DNA of 64,000 bases, from assembly GCF_016653115.1 (NCBI RefSeq), contig NZ_NHRX01000016.1:29715-93714 (forward strand), written 5' to 3'. The notes under the pieces are model-generated. The model saw only the letters and a list, made by a program, of their open reading frames with translations. It was not told the DNA's origin and ran no database searches. This DNA comes from Rhodocyclus purpureus (lineage in GTDB: Bacteria; Pseudomonadota; Gammaproteobacteria; Burkholderiales; Rhodocyclaceae). Below are positions 41,825 through 51,387 of the stretch, in pieces. The translations under genes were made by a program, and so were the position numbers. The first letter of the stretch is position 1; each line of letters starts with the position of its first letter.

Positions 41825-42098
41825 TAACGCGAAACTGCAAAAGATGAAGCGAGGGCACGCTCCCCGAACAACAGCCCGTCAGCGCGAGCCCGCAGGGCGT
41901 GGCGATCCAGACAACGCGTCATCGCGAGCCCGTAGGGCGTGGCGATCCAGTACGTAGGTCTCGCATCGGGTCGCCCGAGTTGGCGAGGCCGCGAAACTGG
42001 AAGAACACACTGGATTGCCACGGCGCTGCGCGCCTCGCAATGACGCCGAGGCTGAATTTCATGCTGGGGGATGGCGCAAGCTGCCGTGACCGTCACGA
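41825..42098 (-). repeat. Full composite repeat element between iscS and iscU
   Basis: Read on the minus strand: flank with TGGCGC and CATGAAATTC (complement of about 42050-42098), a right-arm/left-arm hairpin core with an extra left arm (41875-42045), then a tail containing GGGGAGCG and TTTTGCAGTTTCGCGTTA, ending at 41825. The same two ends border the copy at 51388-51612. The tail points to iscU, 88 bases away. It interrupts the isc operon. Confidence 0.75.
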
Positions 42099-42110
42099 AT
42101 TCGAGCGCGT

Positions 42111-43322
42111 TCAGTGCGCCGCCCACTGCACGGTCGACAGATCGACACCTTCCTGCACCATCTCCCACAGCGGCGAGAGTTCGCGCAGCTTGCCGATCTT
42201 CTCGTGCAGGAGCTTGACCGCGTAGTCGATCTCCTCCTCGGTGTTGAAGCGGCCGATGGTGAAGCGGATCGAGCTGTGCGCGAGTTCGTCGTCGCGACCG
42301 AGCGCACGCAGCACGTACGAGGGTTCGAGCGAGGCCGAGGTGCAGGCCGAACCGGACGACACCGCCAGGTCCTTGATCGCCATCAGCATCGACTCGCCTT
42401 CGACGTAGGCGAAGCTGATGTTGAGGTTGTGCGGGACGCGCTGGTCCAAGTCGCCATTGACGTAGGTCGCCGGCAGGTCGGCGAGGCCGGCGAGCAGGCG
42501 GTCGCGCAGCGCCTTGATGCGCGCGTTCTCCTCGACCATTTCTTCTTTCGCGATGCGGAAGGCTTCACCCATGCCGACGATCTGGTGCGTCGCCAGCGTA
42601 CCCGAACGGAAACCGCGTTCGTGACCGCCGCCGTGCATCTGCGCTTCGAGGCGGATGCGCGGCTTGCGGCGGACATAGAGCGCGCCGATGCCCTTCGGGC
42701 CGTAGGTCTTGTGCGCCGAGAAGCTCATCAGGTCGACCGGCAGCTTGGCGAGATCGATCTCCACCTTGCCGGTCGCCTGCGCTGCGTCGACGTGGAAGAC
42801 GATGCCGCGCTCACGGCAGATGGCGCCTATCTCGGCGATCGGCTGGATGACGCCGATCTCGTTATTCACGAACATCACCGAGGCGACGATGGTGTCGGGC
42901 TGGATCGCGGCGCGGAAGGCGTCGAGGTCGACGAGGCCGTTCTCCTTGACGTCGAGGTAGGTCGCCGTGAAGCCCTGGCGCTCGAGTTCGCGCACGGTGT
43001 CGAGAACCGCCTTGTGCTCGGTCTTGACCGTGATGATGTGCTTGCCCTTGCCCTTGTAGAACTGGGCGGCGCCCTTCAGCGCGAGGTTGTTCGACTCGGT
43101 CGCGCCCGAAGTCCACACGATCTCGCGCGGGTCGGCATTGACCAGCGCGGCGACCTGCGCGCGCGCTTCCTCGACCGCCGCCTCGGCTTCCCAGCCGAAG
43201 GAGTGCGAGCGCGAGGCCGGGTTGCCAAATTTCTCGACGAGGTAGGGAATCATCTTTTCTGCGACACGCGGATCGACCGGGGTGGTCGCCGAGTAATCGA
43301 GGTAAATCGGCAGTTTCAGCAT
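42111..43322 (-). CDS. iscS: Cysteine desulfurase IscS
   Basis: PLP-dependent enzyme (403 residues, as in E. coli) that takes sulfur from cysteine as a persulfide for Fe-S clusters and tRNA thiolation. It starts [23 protein letters not shown] lysine in [12 protein letters not shown]; the mobile-loop Cys in [16 protein letters not shown]; the C-terminal tail ending QWAAH binds IscU. ATG 43322 was chosen by family N-terminus. 165 bases separate it from the second desulfurase upstream. Confidence 0.97.
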   Translation of the reverse strand: MLKLPIYLDYSATTPVDPRVAEKMIPYLVEKFGNPASRSHSFGWEAEAAVEEARAQVAALVNADPREIVWTSGATESNNLALKGAAQFYKGKGKHIITVKTEHKAVLDTVRELERQGFTATYLDVKENGLVDLDAFRAAIQPDTIVASVMFVNNEIGVIQPIAEIGAICRERGIVFHVDAAQATGKVEIDLAKLPVDLMSFSAHKTYGPKGIGALYVRRKPRIRLEAQMHGGGHERGFRSGTLATHQIVGMGEAFRIAKEEMVEENARIKALRDRLLAGLADLPATYVNGDLDQRVPHNLNISFAYVEGESMLMAIKDLAVSSGSACTSASLEPSYVLRALGRDDELAHSSIRFTIGRFNTEEEIDYAVKLLHEKIGKLRELSPLWEMVQEGVDLSTVQWAAH

Positions 43323-43487
43323 GCTATCGCTCCATGTTCCGGTCCGTCGCGGAAGAGTCCGCGCCAACCCTGTTCAAATTCCCTGCAAACCTTTTGTTCC
43401 ATCTTCAAACCGTGCTGCCATCCTGCCCAAGCTGCTGCACAGCCACTGGCGAGCGCTTGTTCCCTGCCCTGTCCGTTCCCTGCTCGC

Positions 43488-44645
43488 TCAAACACCGAGC
43501 AGGCGGCGCAGCTTCTGCGTGGTCGCCTGCACGGCCGCCAGGAAATCGTCGACCTGCCGCTCGTCGTTGCCCGCACCGAGGCTGACGCGCAGGGCGCCCT
43601 GCGCCAGCAGCGGATCGACCCCCATCGCCAGCAAGGTCTGCGAAGGCCCGACCTCGCTGCTCGAACAGGCGCTGCCGCTGGCCACCGCGAAGCCGGCGCG
43701 GTCGAGCTGGCCGACCAGGGTCTCGCCGTCGATACCCGGCAGGGCGAAGTAGCAGGTGTTCGGCAGGCGCTCGGCGGTGGCGGCGAAGATCGTCGCCCCC
43801 ATCCCGGCGAGCGCGCTCTCCAGCCGCGCACGCAGCGCCTGCAGCCGGGCCGCCGCTTCGACACGGCGCGCCGCGGCGAGTTCGCAGGCGAGGCCGAAAC
43901 CGACGATGGCAGCGAGGTTTTCGGTACCCGAACGCAGCCCACCCTCCTGACCGCCACCTGCGATCAGGGGCTCCAGGTCTACGCGACGGTCGCGGATCAG
44001 CGCGGCGGCACCCTGCGGGCCGCCGATCTTGTGCGCCGAGACGCTCAGCGCGCGCACCCCGGCGCGCTTGAGCGCGCGGAAATCGACCGCGACCTTGCCC
44101 AGCGCCTGCACGGCATCGGTATGGAAGCAGCTCGTGCCGCCTGCACGGGCGGCGTCTGCGGCCAGCGCCGCGACGTCCTGGACGACACCCGTCTCGTTGT
44201 TGGCGAGCATCACCGAGACCAGCGCCGGGCGCAGCGCGAGCACTGTACGCCAGTCGTCGGCGTCGACGCGTCCCTCGCCATCGACGGCGATCCGGCGCAG
44301 TTGCCAGCCACGCCGCTGCAGTTGTTCGGCCGGACGCAGCACGCTCGGATGCTCGGTCGCGCCGACCGCGATCAGGCCGGCCGGCAGCCGTCCGGCAGCG
44401 CCCTTGACGAACAGGTTGTTGGCCTCGGAACCGCCGGAGACGAAGACGACTTCGTCGGGCTCGGCGCCGACGGCCGCGGCGACCTGCGCACGCGCGGCGT
44501 CGAGCGCGCGCTTGGCGGCGCGACCGTACTCGTGCCGCGCCGAGGCGTTGCCGCAGCGATCGCCGAGCCACGGCAGCATCGCCGAGCGCACGGCCGGGTC
44601 GAGCGGCGTCGTCGCGTTGTGGTCGAAGTAGGCCGGGGCGAACAT
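43488..44645 (-). CDS. Second cysteine desulfurase, NifS/IscS family
   Basis: A 385-residue class V aminotransferase-fold desulfurase, clearly distinct from the neighbouring IscS. It starts YFDHNATTPLDP, has the PLP lysine in SVSAHKIGGPQG and the active-site Cys in SGSACSSSEVGPSQ, so both catalytic residues are kept. The C-terminal tail of IscS that contacts IscU is missing (it ends KLRRLLGV), suggesting a different sulfur acceptor or a NifS-like role. It lies 4 bases after iscR and upstream of iscS, so it is under the same IscR-controlled promoter. I leave the symbol open. Confidence 0.85.
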   Translation of the reverse strand: MFAPAYFDHNATTPLDPAVRSAMLPWLGDRCGNASARHEYGRAAKRALDAARAQVAAAVGAEPDEVVFVSGGSEANNLFVKGAAGRLPAGLIAVGATEHPSVLRPAEQLQRRGWQLRRIAVDGEGRVDADDWRTVLALRPALVSVMLANNETGVVQDVAALAADAARAGGTSCFHTDAVQALGKVAVDFRALKRAGVRALSVSAHKIGGPQGAAALIRDRRVDLEPLIAGGGQEGGLRSGTENLAAIVGFGLACELAAARRVEAAARLQALRARLESALAGMGATIFAATAERLPNTCYFALPGIDGETLVGQLDRAGFAVASGSACSSSEVGPSQTLLAMGVDPLLAQGALRVSLGAGNDERQVDDFLAAVQATTQKLRRLLGV

Positions 44646-44649
44646 CGCG

Positions 44650-45135
44650 TCAGGGGTGCGCTGCAGCCTTGGCCGACGAGCGGCGGATGGTCAGCGGGCG
44701 CTGCTGCACGGGCGCGCTCAGACCGAGCTTGCTGCGCTGGCGTTCGACGAGGTCGGCCAGCGACACCGAGCTCAGGTAGTCGTACATCTTCATGTTGAGC
44801 GTCGTCCACAGATCGTGCGTCATGCAGCGCTCGGCGTCGCGGCAGTTCTCGAAGCCACCGCATTGCGTCGCGTCGAGCGGCTCGTCGACGGCACGGATGA
44901 TGTCGGCGACCGACACCTCGGCGAGCGGGCGTGCCGTGCTGTAGCCACCGCCGGGGCCGCGCACGCTGTCGACGATTCCACTGCGGCGCAGCTTGCCGAA
45001 CAGCTGCTCCAGATAGGACAAGGAAATGCTCTGCCGCTCGCTGATCCCGGCCAGCGTCACCGGACCTTCGCCATTGTTCAGCGCGAGGTCGATCATCGCC
45101 GTGACGGCAAAACGCCCTTTGGTGGTCAGTCTCAT
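44650..45135 (-). CDS. iscR: Fe-S cluster regulator IscR
   Basis: Rrf2-family regulator of 161 residues. The winged helix (about 1-75) includes RQSISLSYLEQLFGKLRRSG. The [2Fe-2S] ligands are Cys92, Cys98, Cys104 and His107, matching E. coli IscR. With cluster it represses the isc operon; without cluster it still binds type-2 sites. Its own promoter and a type-1 box lie directly upstream (45153-45211). AAGGAG precedes ATG 45135. Confidence 0.97.
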   Translation of the reverse strand: MRLTTKGRFAVTAMIDLALNNGEGPVTLAGISERQSISLSYLEQLFGKLRRSGIVDSVRGPGGGYSTARPLAEVSVADIIRAVDEPLDATQCGGFENCRDAERCMTHDLWTTLNMKMYDYLSSVSLADLVERQRSKLGLSAPVQQRPLTIRRSSAKAAAHP

Positions 45136-45152
45136 GCGTGCTCCTTGGTCCG

Positions 45153-45177
45153 GTACCCGAACGTTTTAGTCAAGTAA
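45153..45177 (-). promoter_or_regulatory. IscR type-1 binding site
   Basis: On the minus strand, TTACTTGACTAAAACGTTCG followed by GGTAC matches the E. coli type-1 IscR consensus (ATASYYGACTRWWWYAGTCR followed by RSTAT) at 21 of 25 positions by hand count. It covers the region just after the -10 box, where bound IscR would block initiation. A second TTGACTAA half-site coincides with the -35 box. Confidence 0.75.
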
Positions 45178-45181
45178 TCGT

Positions 45182-45211
45182 ACTATAGGAGATGCGCCGG
45201 CGATTAGTCAA
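45182..45211 (-). promoter_or_regulatory. Promoter of iscR and the isc operon
   Basis: -35 TTGACT (complement 45206-45211) and -10 TATAGT (complement 45182-45187) with an 18-base spacer, a strong sigma-70 match. The -35 box overlaps the stop codon of the upstream cysE gene, so cysE is transcribed separately or reads through. Confidence 0.8.
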
Positions 45212-45956
45212 CGATTTTACTCAGGTATTTCGGATCGAAGCGGTCGGCGACGGCGAGTTCGTCCTCGACGCTGACGCCCGCCTCTTCCAGGCGTGCGCGC
45301 AGGAGCTCGATGCGCCGGTCGGTCTCGACCGCGTGGTCGAGCAGGCCGTGGATCGCCTTGGACAGGGGGTCGTCCTGCCCGGTCGCCAGCGCGTAGGCCG
45401 AGAAGCCGAGCTTGCCGGCCTTCTCCTCGCGCCGCTGCGCCTGCTCGTTGTCGATGATCCGCGCCGGGTTGCCGACCGCGGTCGAGCCGGGCGGCACGTC
45501 TTTGATCACCACCGCGTTCGAGCCGACCTTGGCGCCGGCACCGATGCTGATCGGGCCGAGCACCTGCGCACCGGCGCCGACGACGACGCCGTCACCGAGC
45601 GTCGGATGGCGCTTGCCCTTGTTCCACGAGGTGCCACCGAGGGTGACGCCGTGGTAGAGCGTGACGTCGTCGCCGATCACCGCGGTCTCGCCGATGACGA
45701 CGCCCATGCCGTGGTCGATGAAGAAGCGCCGGCCGATCACCGCGCCCGGGTGGATTTCAATGCCGGTGAAGAAGCGGCCGAGTTGGGAGGTGAAGCGGCC
45801 GAGCCAGAACAGGCGCATCTGCCAGAACGCGTGCGCCAGGCGGTAGAAGATGACCGCGTGTATGCCGGGATAGCAGGTCAGGACCTCCCACGACGAACGG
45901 GCAGCGGGATCACGGTCGAACACCGACCGGATGTCTTCGCGCAGGCGGCTGAACAT
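45204..45956 (-). CDS. cysE: Serine O-acetyltransferase
   Basis: Left-handed beta-helix acetyltransferase (250 residues) that acetylates serine with acetyl-CoA, committing it to cysteine. The N-terminal helical part is short (EpsC-like, not the longer E. coli CysE type). Hexapeptide repeats run from about 65 to 175 with the catalytic [22 protein letters not shown] and [17 protein letters not shown] closes the core. ATG 45956 is the family start; the open frame upstream is Arg/Gly-rich and unconvincing. Position ahead of iscR, as in Azotobacter, suggests it feeds cysteine to the desulfurases. Confidence 0.93.
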   Translation of the reverse strand: MFSRLREDIRSVFDRDPAARSSWEVLTCYPGIHAVIFYRLAHAFWQMRLFWLGRFTSQLGRFFTGIEIHPGAVIGRRFFIDHGMGVVIGETAVIGDDVTLYHGVTLGGTSWNKGKRHPTLGDGVVVGAGAQVLGPISIGAGAKVGSNAVVIKDVPPGSTAVGNPARIIDNEQAQRREEKAGKLGFSAYALATGQDDPLSKAIHGLLDHAVETDRRIELLRARLEEAGVSVEDELAVADRFDPKYLSKIVD

Positions 45957-46074
45957 GAACTGGAAAACTCCACAAAGTCGCCGCAATCGAGGGCCCGGGG
46001 CCGCAAGGGCGGCGCGGCGCCGACACCCCTGCAAGGCCGGAATTCTAGAATGCCCGACTTTTTCAATCAACTTT

Positions 46075-46875
46075 TAACGTGAAACTGTGAAGGGATGAGG
46101 CAAAAGCGCTGCCCCGAAGCAGTAGCAGGTCATCGCGGGCCCGCAGCGCGTGGCGATCCAGACAACGCGTCATCGCGAGCCCGTAGGACGTGGAGATCCA
46201 GTGCGTAGGCCTCGAATCGGGTCGCCCGAGTTGGCGACGCCGCGAAACTGGAAGAACGAACTGGATTGCCACGGCGCTACGCGCCTCGCAATGACGGCAG
46301 TGAAGCGAATCCGTCATCGCGAGCCCGCAGGGCGTGGCGATCCAGTACGTAGGTCTCGCATCGGGTCGCCCGAGTTGGCGAGGCTGCGAAACTGGAAGAA
46401 CGAACTGGATTGCCACGGCGCTACGCCCCTCGCAATGACGGCAGTGAAGCGAATCCGTCATCGCGAGCCCGCAGGGCGTGGCGATCCAGTACGTAGGTCT
46501 CGCATCGGGTCGCCCGAGTTGGCGACGCCGCGAAACTGGAAGAACGAACTGGATTGCCACGGCGCTACGCCCCTCGCAATGACGGCAGTGAAGCGAATCC
46601 GTCATCGCGAGCCCGCAGGGCGTGGCGATCCAGTACGTAGGTCTCGCATCGGGTCGCCCGAGTTGGCGACGCCGCGAAACTGGAAGAACGAACTGGATTG
46701 CCACGGCGCTGCGCGCCTCGCAATGACGGCAGTGAAGCGAATCCGTCATCGCGAGCCCGCAGGGCGTGGCGATCCAGTACGTAGGTCTCGCATCGGGTCG
46801 CCCGAGTTGGCGACGCCGCGAAACTGGAAGAACGAACTGGATTGCCACGGCGCTGCGCGCCTCGCAATGACGGCA
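46075..46875 (-). repeat. Tandem array of the dispersed hairpin repeat
   Basis: The 1005 bases between cysE and trmJ contain no real gene. From about 46156 there are five tandem units of exactly 144 bases (boundaries at 46300, 46444, 46588 and 46732). Units 2-5 are nearly identical; unit 1 differs at several positions. Each unit is one left arm, a spacer with TCGGGTCGCCCGAGTTGGCG, and one right arm. The left end (46075-46130) is the element tail with GGGGCAGCG and GTTTCACGTTA pointing toward cysE. Because 144 is divisible by 3, long false reading frames occur on both strands. Confidence 0.93.
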
Positions 46876-46961
46876 GTTAGGCGTATCGGCGGGATCCGTG
46901 GTGCACAAGCGGCAACGCTCGATCGCGGCGGCTGCCGTCCGCGTAATTATGTCCTCTGATT

Positions 46962-47759
46962 TCAGCGCTTGATCTTGCGTTCAACCGCGTCGAGGATGCC
47001 GCGCAGGATGTTGATCTCGTCGCGCTCCAGCCCGGCACGGCCGAACAGGCGCCTGAGCTTGGGCAGCAGGCGTTTCGGCTGGCGCGGGTCGTGGAAGCCG
47101 GTGTCGATCATCACGCGCTCCAGGTGAGCGAAGAAGCCCTCGTTCTCCTCGATCGTCGCCGGTTTCGAAGCGAAGGGCACGACCGGCGAATCGACGGGCG
47201 GCTCACCCGAGTAGGCCGCGAGGCGCAGTTCGTAGCAGACGAGTTGCACCGCCGCACCGAGGTTGAGCGACTGGAAATCGGGTTGCGACGGGATGTGCAG
47301 GCAACGCTGGCAACGCTGCACCTCGTCGTTGGCCAGTCCCGCCGTCTCGTTGCCGAAGACGAAGGCGATCGGTCCGTCGGCGGCCGCAGCGAGGAACAAC
47401 GGTGCCGCTTCGCGCGCGGCCAGCGGCGCGGGCCCCAGGTTGCGCCGGCGCGCGGTCACCGCGACCGCGAAGACCGCGCCGGAGAGTGCCTCGTCGAGCG
47501 TCTCGCAGACGCGCGCAGCGGCGAGGATGTCGTCGGCGCCGGCGGCCCGCGCACTCGCCTCGGCGTCGGGAAAACGCTTCGGCCGCACCAGCGCCAGGTC
47601 GGCGATTCCCATCGTCTTCATCGCCCGCGCTGCCGCGCCGATGTTGCCCGGGTGACTGGGGTGCGAGAGGACGATGCGCAGGCGGCCGAGCGCCTGCTCT
47701 GGATTCAAGGCGGGGCTCGGCGGGAGTGCGGTGATCGGATCGTTCAGGAGAGTGGACAT
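46962..47759 (-). CDS. trmJ: tRNA (cytidine/uridine-2'-O-)-methyltransferase TrmJ
   Basis: SPOUT-class methyltransferase of 265 residues that methylates the 2'-OH of position 32 in several tRNAs using S-adenosylmethionine. Motifs: [20 protein letters not shown] at the front of the domain, [10 protein letters not shown], and [20 protein letters not shown] forming the knot. The C-terminal helical extension (about 185-265) is typical of TrmJ. ATG 47759 precedes the conserved part by about 28 residues. Divergent from suhB. Confidence 0.93.
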   Translation of the reverse strand: MSTLLNDPITALPPSPALNPEQALGRLRIVLSHPSHPGNIGAAARAMKTMGIADLALVRPKRFPDAEASARAAGADDILAAARVCETLDEALSGAVFAVAVTARRRNLGPAPLAAREAAPLFLAAAADGPIAFVFGNETAGLANDEVQRCQRCLHIPSQPDFQSLNLGAAVQLVCYELRLAAYSGEPPVDSPVVPFASKPATIEENEGFFAHLERVMIDTGFHDPRQPKRLLPKLRRLFGRAGLERDEINILRGILDAVERKIKR

Positions 47760-47965
47760 CGAGGCTGGGGTCGGAAAGCAAAGTGGAACGAGGAGAGGCG
47801 TCGCGGCTTGAGCCGCTCTCACGGCTCGCGCGGAACCGGGCTGTCGTGGGAAGGCCGGAAGGCCGAATCAAGGACCGCCGACGCGGGCGTTTCACGTTAA
47901 AATGTTCGATTCGATCAACAGGAACAGTGGGCGGCAGCCGCCGCGCGTCGGGTTCTCAATCAGCC

Positions 47966-48775
47966 ATGCATCCAGCACTCAACATCGCCATCAAGGCCGC
48001 GCGCCGCGCCAGCCAGATCATCAACCGTGCCTCGCAGGACATCGACCGGATCCAGGTCACGCGCAAGCAGCAGAGCGACTTCGTCACCGAAGTCGATCGC
48101 GCCGCCGAGGCCGTGATCATCGAGACGCTGCGCGAAGCGTATCCCGAACATTCGATTCTAGCAGAAGAGTCCGGCCGCTCCGCCGGCCGTGATACGGGCA
48201 GCGAATACGAGTGGATCATCGACCCGCTCGACGGAACGACCAACTTCATCCACGGCGTTCCGCAGTACGCGGTGTCGATCGCGCTCAGGCACAAGGGCGT
48301 GCTGACGCAGGCGGTGGTGTACGACACGGTGCGCAACGAGCTGTTCACCGCGAGCAAGGGCGCCGGCGCCTTCCTCAACGACCGCCGCATCCGCGTCTCG
48401 CGCTGCCTGAAGCTCGAGGACGCGCTGATCGGCACCGGCTTCCCCTACCGTGCCTTCGAGCACGCCGACGCCTACCTCGGCATCTTCCGCGAACTGATGC
48501 AGAAGAGCGCCGGCATGCGCCGCCCGGGATCGGCCTCGCTTGACCTGGCCTGGGTCGCCTGCGGCCGCTTCGACGGCTTCTTCGAGTTCGGTCTCTCGCC
48601 CTGGGACATGGCCGGCGGCGCCCTGCTCATCGCCGAAGCGGGCGGCATCGTCGGCGACCTCGCCGGCGAAACCTCCTACCTCGACAGCGGCAACATCATC
48701 GCCGGCAACCCGAAGGTCTTCGCGCAACTGCTGCAGGTAGTGGCGCCGTTCCGCTCGGCAGCGCTCAACGCCTGA
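47966..48775 (+). CDS. suhB: Inositol-1-monophosphatase SuhB
   Basis: A 269-residue Mg2+-dependent phosphatase of the inositol monophosphatase family; in E. coli SuhB also joins rRNA antitermination complexes. Metal-site motifs: the Glu in [14 protein letters not shown] and [15 protein letters not shown]. It starts at ATG 47966. The upstream sequence has GTTTCACGTTAAAATG (47889-47904), in which TAAAAT could be a -10. trmJ-suhB divergence is common in beta- and gammaproteobacteria. Confidence 0.95.
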   Translation: MHPALNIAIKAARRASQIINRASQDIDRIQVTRKQQSDFVTEVDRAAEAVIIETLREAYPEHSILAEESGRSAGRDTGSEYEWIIDPLDGTTNFIHGVPQYAVSIALRHKGVLTQAVVYDTVRNELFTASKGAGAFLNDRRIRVSRCLKLEDALIGTGFPYRAFEHADAYLGIFRELMQKSAGMRRPGSASLDLAWVACGRFDGFFEFGLSPWDMAGGALLIAEAGGIVGDLAGETSYLDSGNIIAGNPKVFAQLLQVVAPFRSAALNA

Positions 48776-49033
48776 TCGGCGAGCTTGGTGGCGGCGCGCA
48801 GCGTCGCCGCTGCCGGCCCCGAGTACGGGCTTGCCGACCACCTCGCGCCGGAAACGCGCCTATACTGTTGCTTGAGGCGCGAGCCTTGCGTGTCGCGCGC
48901 GTAGCCGAAGGAACGAGGCGTCGGTGATCCCGCCATCGTCGACTTCATGACAGGCGGGAACCACGCAGGCAGCGCAATGCTTGTGCGGGACCAACGATGC
49001 GATCGGGAAGATCACATCGGCGAGGAGACGAAA

Positions 49034-49369
49034 ATGTCGCTGAGCTACGTGGTGGTGGCGGGGCGTTACGAGCAAGGCGTGCGCAAGATAGAATGCTTCC
49101 GTCCTGCCGAGAACTTCGAAGAAGCCTTCGCCCAGCTGACGGCCGCAGCCAACGGACACCAGTTCGCCCATATCGAGATCTATCACGGCGGGCAGGTCTA
49201 CACCTTCGCGAAGGATTCCGGCGCCTCCTGCACGCCCCAACCGCACGACCCGCTCCTGCTCAACGATCGGCGCAATTGCGCCCGTGGCGACCGGCGCAAG
49301 GGACCTGCGAACGATCGCCGCAAGGACAGGGACCGCCGCCTGGCGGCGACGGTGAACCAGTTCTACTGA
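49034..49369 (+). CDS. Small protein of unknown function
   Basis: A 111-residue protein with no signal peptide or membrane segment. The first 65 residues look like a small folded domain (SLSYVVVAGRYEQGVRKIE). The C-terminal third is very basic with repeated Asp-Arg-Arg motifs (DRRNCARGDRRKG, NDRRKDRDRR), suggesting nucleic acid or acidic partner binding. The ribosome site GAGGAGACG fits ATG 49034. I do not recognise the family. It is convergent with orn, 13 bases apart. Confidence 0.6.
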   Translation: MSLSYVVVAGRYEQGVRKIECFRPAENFEEAFAQLTAAANGHQFAHIEIYHGGQVYTFAKDSGASCTPQPHDPLLLNDRRNCARGDRRKGPANDRRKDRDRRLAATVNQFY

Positions 49370-49382
49370 AGGGTTTGGCGAA

Positions 49383-49928
49383 TCACCCGCGGATGAAGTG
49401 CTGCCGGTAGTACTGCAGTTCGGCGATCGACTCGCGGATGTCCGAGAGCGCCGTGTGCGCGCCCTTCTTGACCATTCCCTTCGCGATCTCCGGCTGCCAG
49501 CGGCGGCACAACTCCTTGACCGTGGACACGTCGATGCTGCGGTAGTGGAAGAAGTCTTCGAGCTTCGGCATGTAGCGCACCATGAAGCGGCGATCCTGGC
49601 CGATCGAGTTGCCGCACATCGGCGAAGTGCGCGCCGGCACGTATTCGGCCATGAACGCGAGCGCTGCCGCCTCGACCGCTGCCTCGTCCAGGGTCGACGC
49701 GCGGACGCGGGCGACCAGGCCGGAAGCGCCGTGCGTCTTCTGGTTCCATTCGTCCATCGCCGCCAGCACCGGCTCGGGCTGATGCACCGCCCACTCGGGT
49801 GATTCGGCGATCACGTTGAGCTCGTTGTCGGTGACGATCATCGCCAGTTCGATGATCCGCTCGCGCTCGGGGTCGAGCCCGGTCATTTCCATGTCCAGCC
49901 AAACGAGGCGGTTCGCGTCCTCTGCCAT
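49383..49928 (-). CDS. orn: Oligoribonuclease
   Basis: DEDDh 3'-5' exoribonuclease (181 residues) that degrades two- to five-nucleotide RNA and pGpG from c-di-GMP breakdown. Catalytic residues are in [12 protein letters not shown] (Asp, Glu), [10 protein letters not shown] (Asp) and [10 protein letters not shown] (His, Asp). ATG 49928 gives the family N-terminus. Divergent from the M48 protease gene, as in many beta-proteobacteria. Confidence 0.96.
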   Translation of the reverse strand: MAEDANRLVWLDMEMTGLDPERERIIELAMIVTDNELNVIAESPEWAVHQPEPVLAAMDEWNQKTHGASGLVARVRASTLDEAAVEAAALAFMAEYVPARTSPMCGNSIGQDRRFMVRYMPKLEDFFHYRSIDVSTVKELCRRWQPEIAKGMVKKGAHTALSDIRESIAELQYYRQHFIRG

Positions 49929-50070
49929 ATAATCCACCAATCTCCTGCAATGCTTGGGGTTCACCGCCGCCGGCGCAGCCAGCGGCGGCCGCCCTGCTCC
50001 GGGCATGGGCGCTAACCGCCTGCCGGGTCCGGGACGCAACTTTTCCTGGCGACATTTTCTCATATTGCGC

Positions 50071-51354
50071 ATGAACACTTTCACGATCGTCTTTCTCGCC
50101 GCGCTGCTGGCGACCACCGCCGTCCGGCTGTGGCTCGCCAGGCGACAGATCGCGCACGTGCTCGCGCATCGCGACGCGCCACCGGCGCAGTTCGCCGGGC
50201 GCATCGACCTCGCCGCGCACCGCAAGGCGGCCGACTACACGATCACGCGCACGCGCTTCGGCATCGCCGCCCTCGGCGTCGAAACCGCGCTGCTCTTGCT
50301 GTTCACGCTCGGTGGCGGCATCGAGGCCTTGCTCGACTTCTGGCACGGACGGCTCGCGCCAGCTGCCAGCACGGAACTGGCAACGGGGAGCGAACTGTGG
50401 TCAGGCGTCGCGCTGATCGTCAGCGTCTTCCTGATCTCGGCCATCGTCGACCTGCCCATGGCCTGGTGGCGGCAGTTCGTGATCGAGGAACGCTTCGGCT
50501 TCAACCGCATGACGCAGGGTCTCTTCTTCAGCGACCTCGCCAAGCAGGCGGCGATCGGTGCGCTGCTCGGCATCCCGACGATTGCCGCCGCGCTGTGGCT
50601 GATGGAACGGATGGGCGAGGCTTGGTGGCTTTGGGTGTGGACCTTCTGGTGCGCCTTGAACCTGCTGCTGCTGTTCATCTTCCCGACCTGGATCGCGCCG
50701 CTGTTCAACAAGTTCACGCCGCTCGCCGACGACGCGCTGAAGGCACGCATCGAGGCGCTGCTCGAACGCTGCGGCTTCGCGGCCAGCGGTTTCTTCGTCA
50801 TGGACGGCTCCCGCCGCTCCGCCCATGGCAACGCCTACTTCACCGGCTTCGGGCGCAACAAGCGCATCGTCTTCTTCGACACGCTGCTCTCACGGCTGCA
50901 GCCGCAGGAAGTGGAGGCCGTGCTCGCGCACGAACTCGGCCACTTCCGCCTGCGCCATGTGCTGAAACGTATCATGCTGATGTTCGTGCTCGCACTCGCC
51001 TTCCTTGCGTTGCTCGGGCTGCTCGCGCAGTCGCCCTGGTTCTACGCGGGACTCGGCGTCAGCGAGGCGGGCGACGCGCAGGCGCTGCTGCTCTTCTTCC
51101 TTGCGGCGCCGGTATTCGCCTTCCCGCTGACGCCCATGATGAGCCTGCTCTCGCGCACGCAGGAGTACGAAGCCGACGCCTACGCGGCAGCGAACGCCGC
51201 CGCCACCGACCTCGTCAGCGCGCTGGTCAAGCTCTACGAGGACAACGCCTCGACGCTGACGCCGGACCCGCTGCACTCGCTCTTCTACGACTCGCACCCG
51301 CCGGCCGCCCTGCGCGTCGCCAACCTGCAAAAACTCGCTGCCGGGGCCGGATGA
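50071..51354 (+). CDS. M48 family membrane metallopeptidase (Ste24-like)
   Basis: An integral membrane zinc protease of 427 residues, M48A (CAAX prenyl protease 1-like). Several helices precede the catalytic motif [10 protein letters not shown], with the third ligand Glu in [28 protein letters not shown] is the usual family segment before the zinc site. Such enzymes are thought to do membrane protein quality control. ATG 50071 was chosen; the open frame upstream lacks a ribosome site. Its stop lies 33 bases before the composite repeat element. Confidence 0.9.
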   Translation: MNTFTIVFLAALLATTAVRLWLARRQIAHVLAHRDAPPAQFAGRIDLAAHRKAADYTITRTRFGIAALGVETALLLLFTLGGGIEALLDFWHGRLAPAASTELATGSELWSGVALIVSVFLISAIVDLPMAWWRQFVIEERFGFNRMTQGLFFSDLAKQAAIGALLGIPTIAAALWLMERMGEAWWLWVWTFWCALNLLLLFIFPTWIAPLFNKFTPLADDALKARIEALLERCGFAASGFFVMDGSRRSAHGNAYFTGFGRNKRIVFFDTLLSRLQPQEVEAVLAHELGHFRLRHVLKRIMLMFVLALAFLALLGLLAQSPWFYAGLGVSEAGDAQALLLFFLAAPVFAFPLTPMMSLLSRTQEYEADAYAAANAAATDLVSALVKLYEDNASTLTPDPLHSLFYDSHPPAALRVANLQKLAAGAG

Positions 51355-51387
51355 ACGCGGCCCCTCGGACCCGCAGCACCCGCCCCA

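Noticed and set aside
46156-46875. CRISPR-like array
   Set aside because: The units are 144 bases with no unique spacers between short repeats; the whole unit is repeated and no cas genes are present.
46063-46959. Long open frames on both strands across the 144-base array (about 270-280 codons)
   Set aside because: The period is divisible by three, so any stop-free unit stays open through all copies. The translation is a repeating Arg/Ala/Gly-rich string without a ribosome site.
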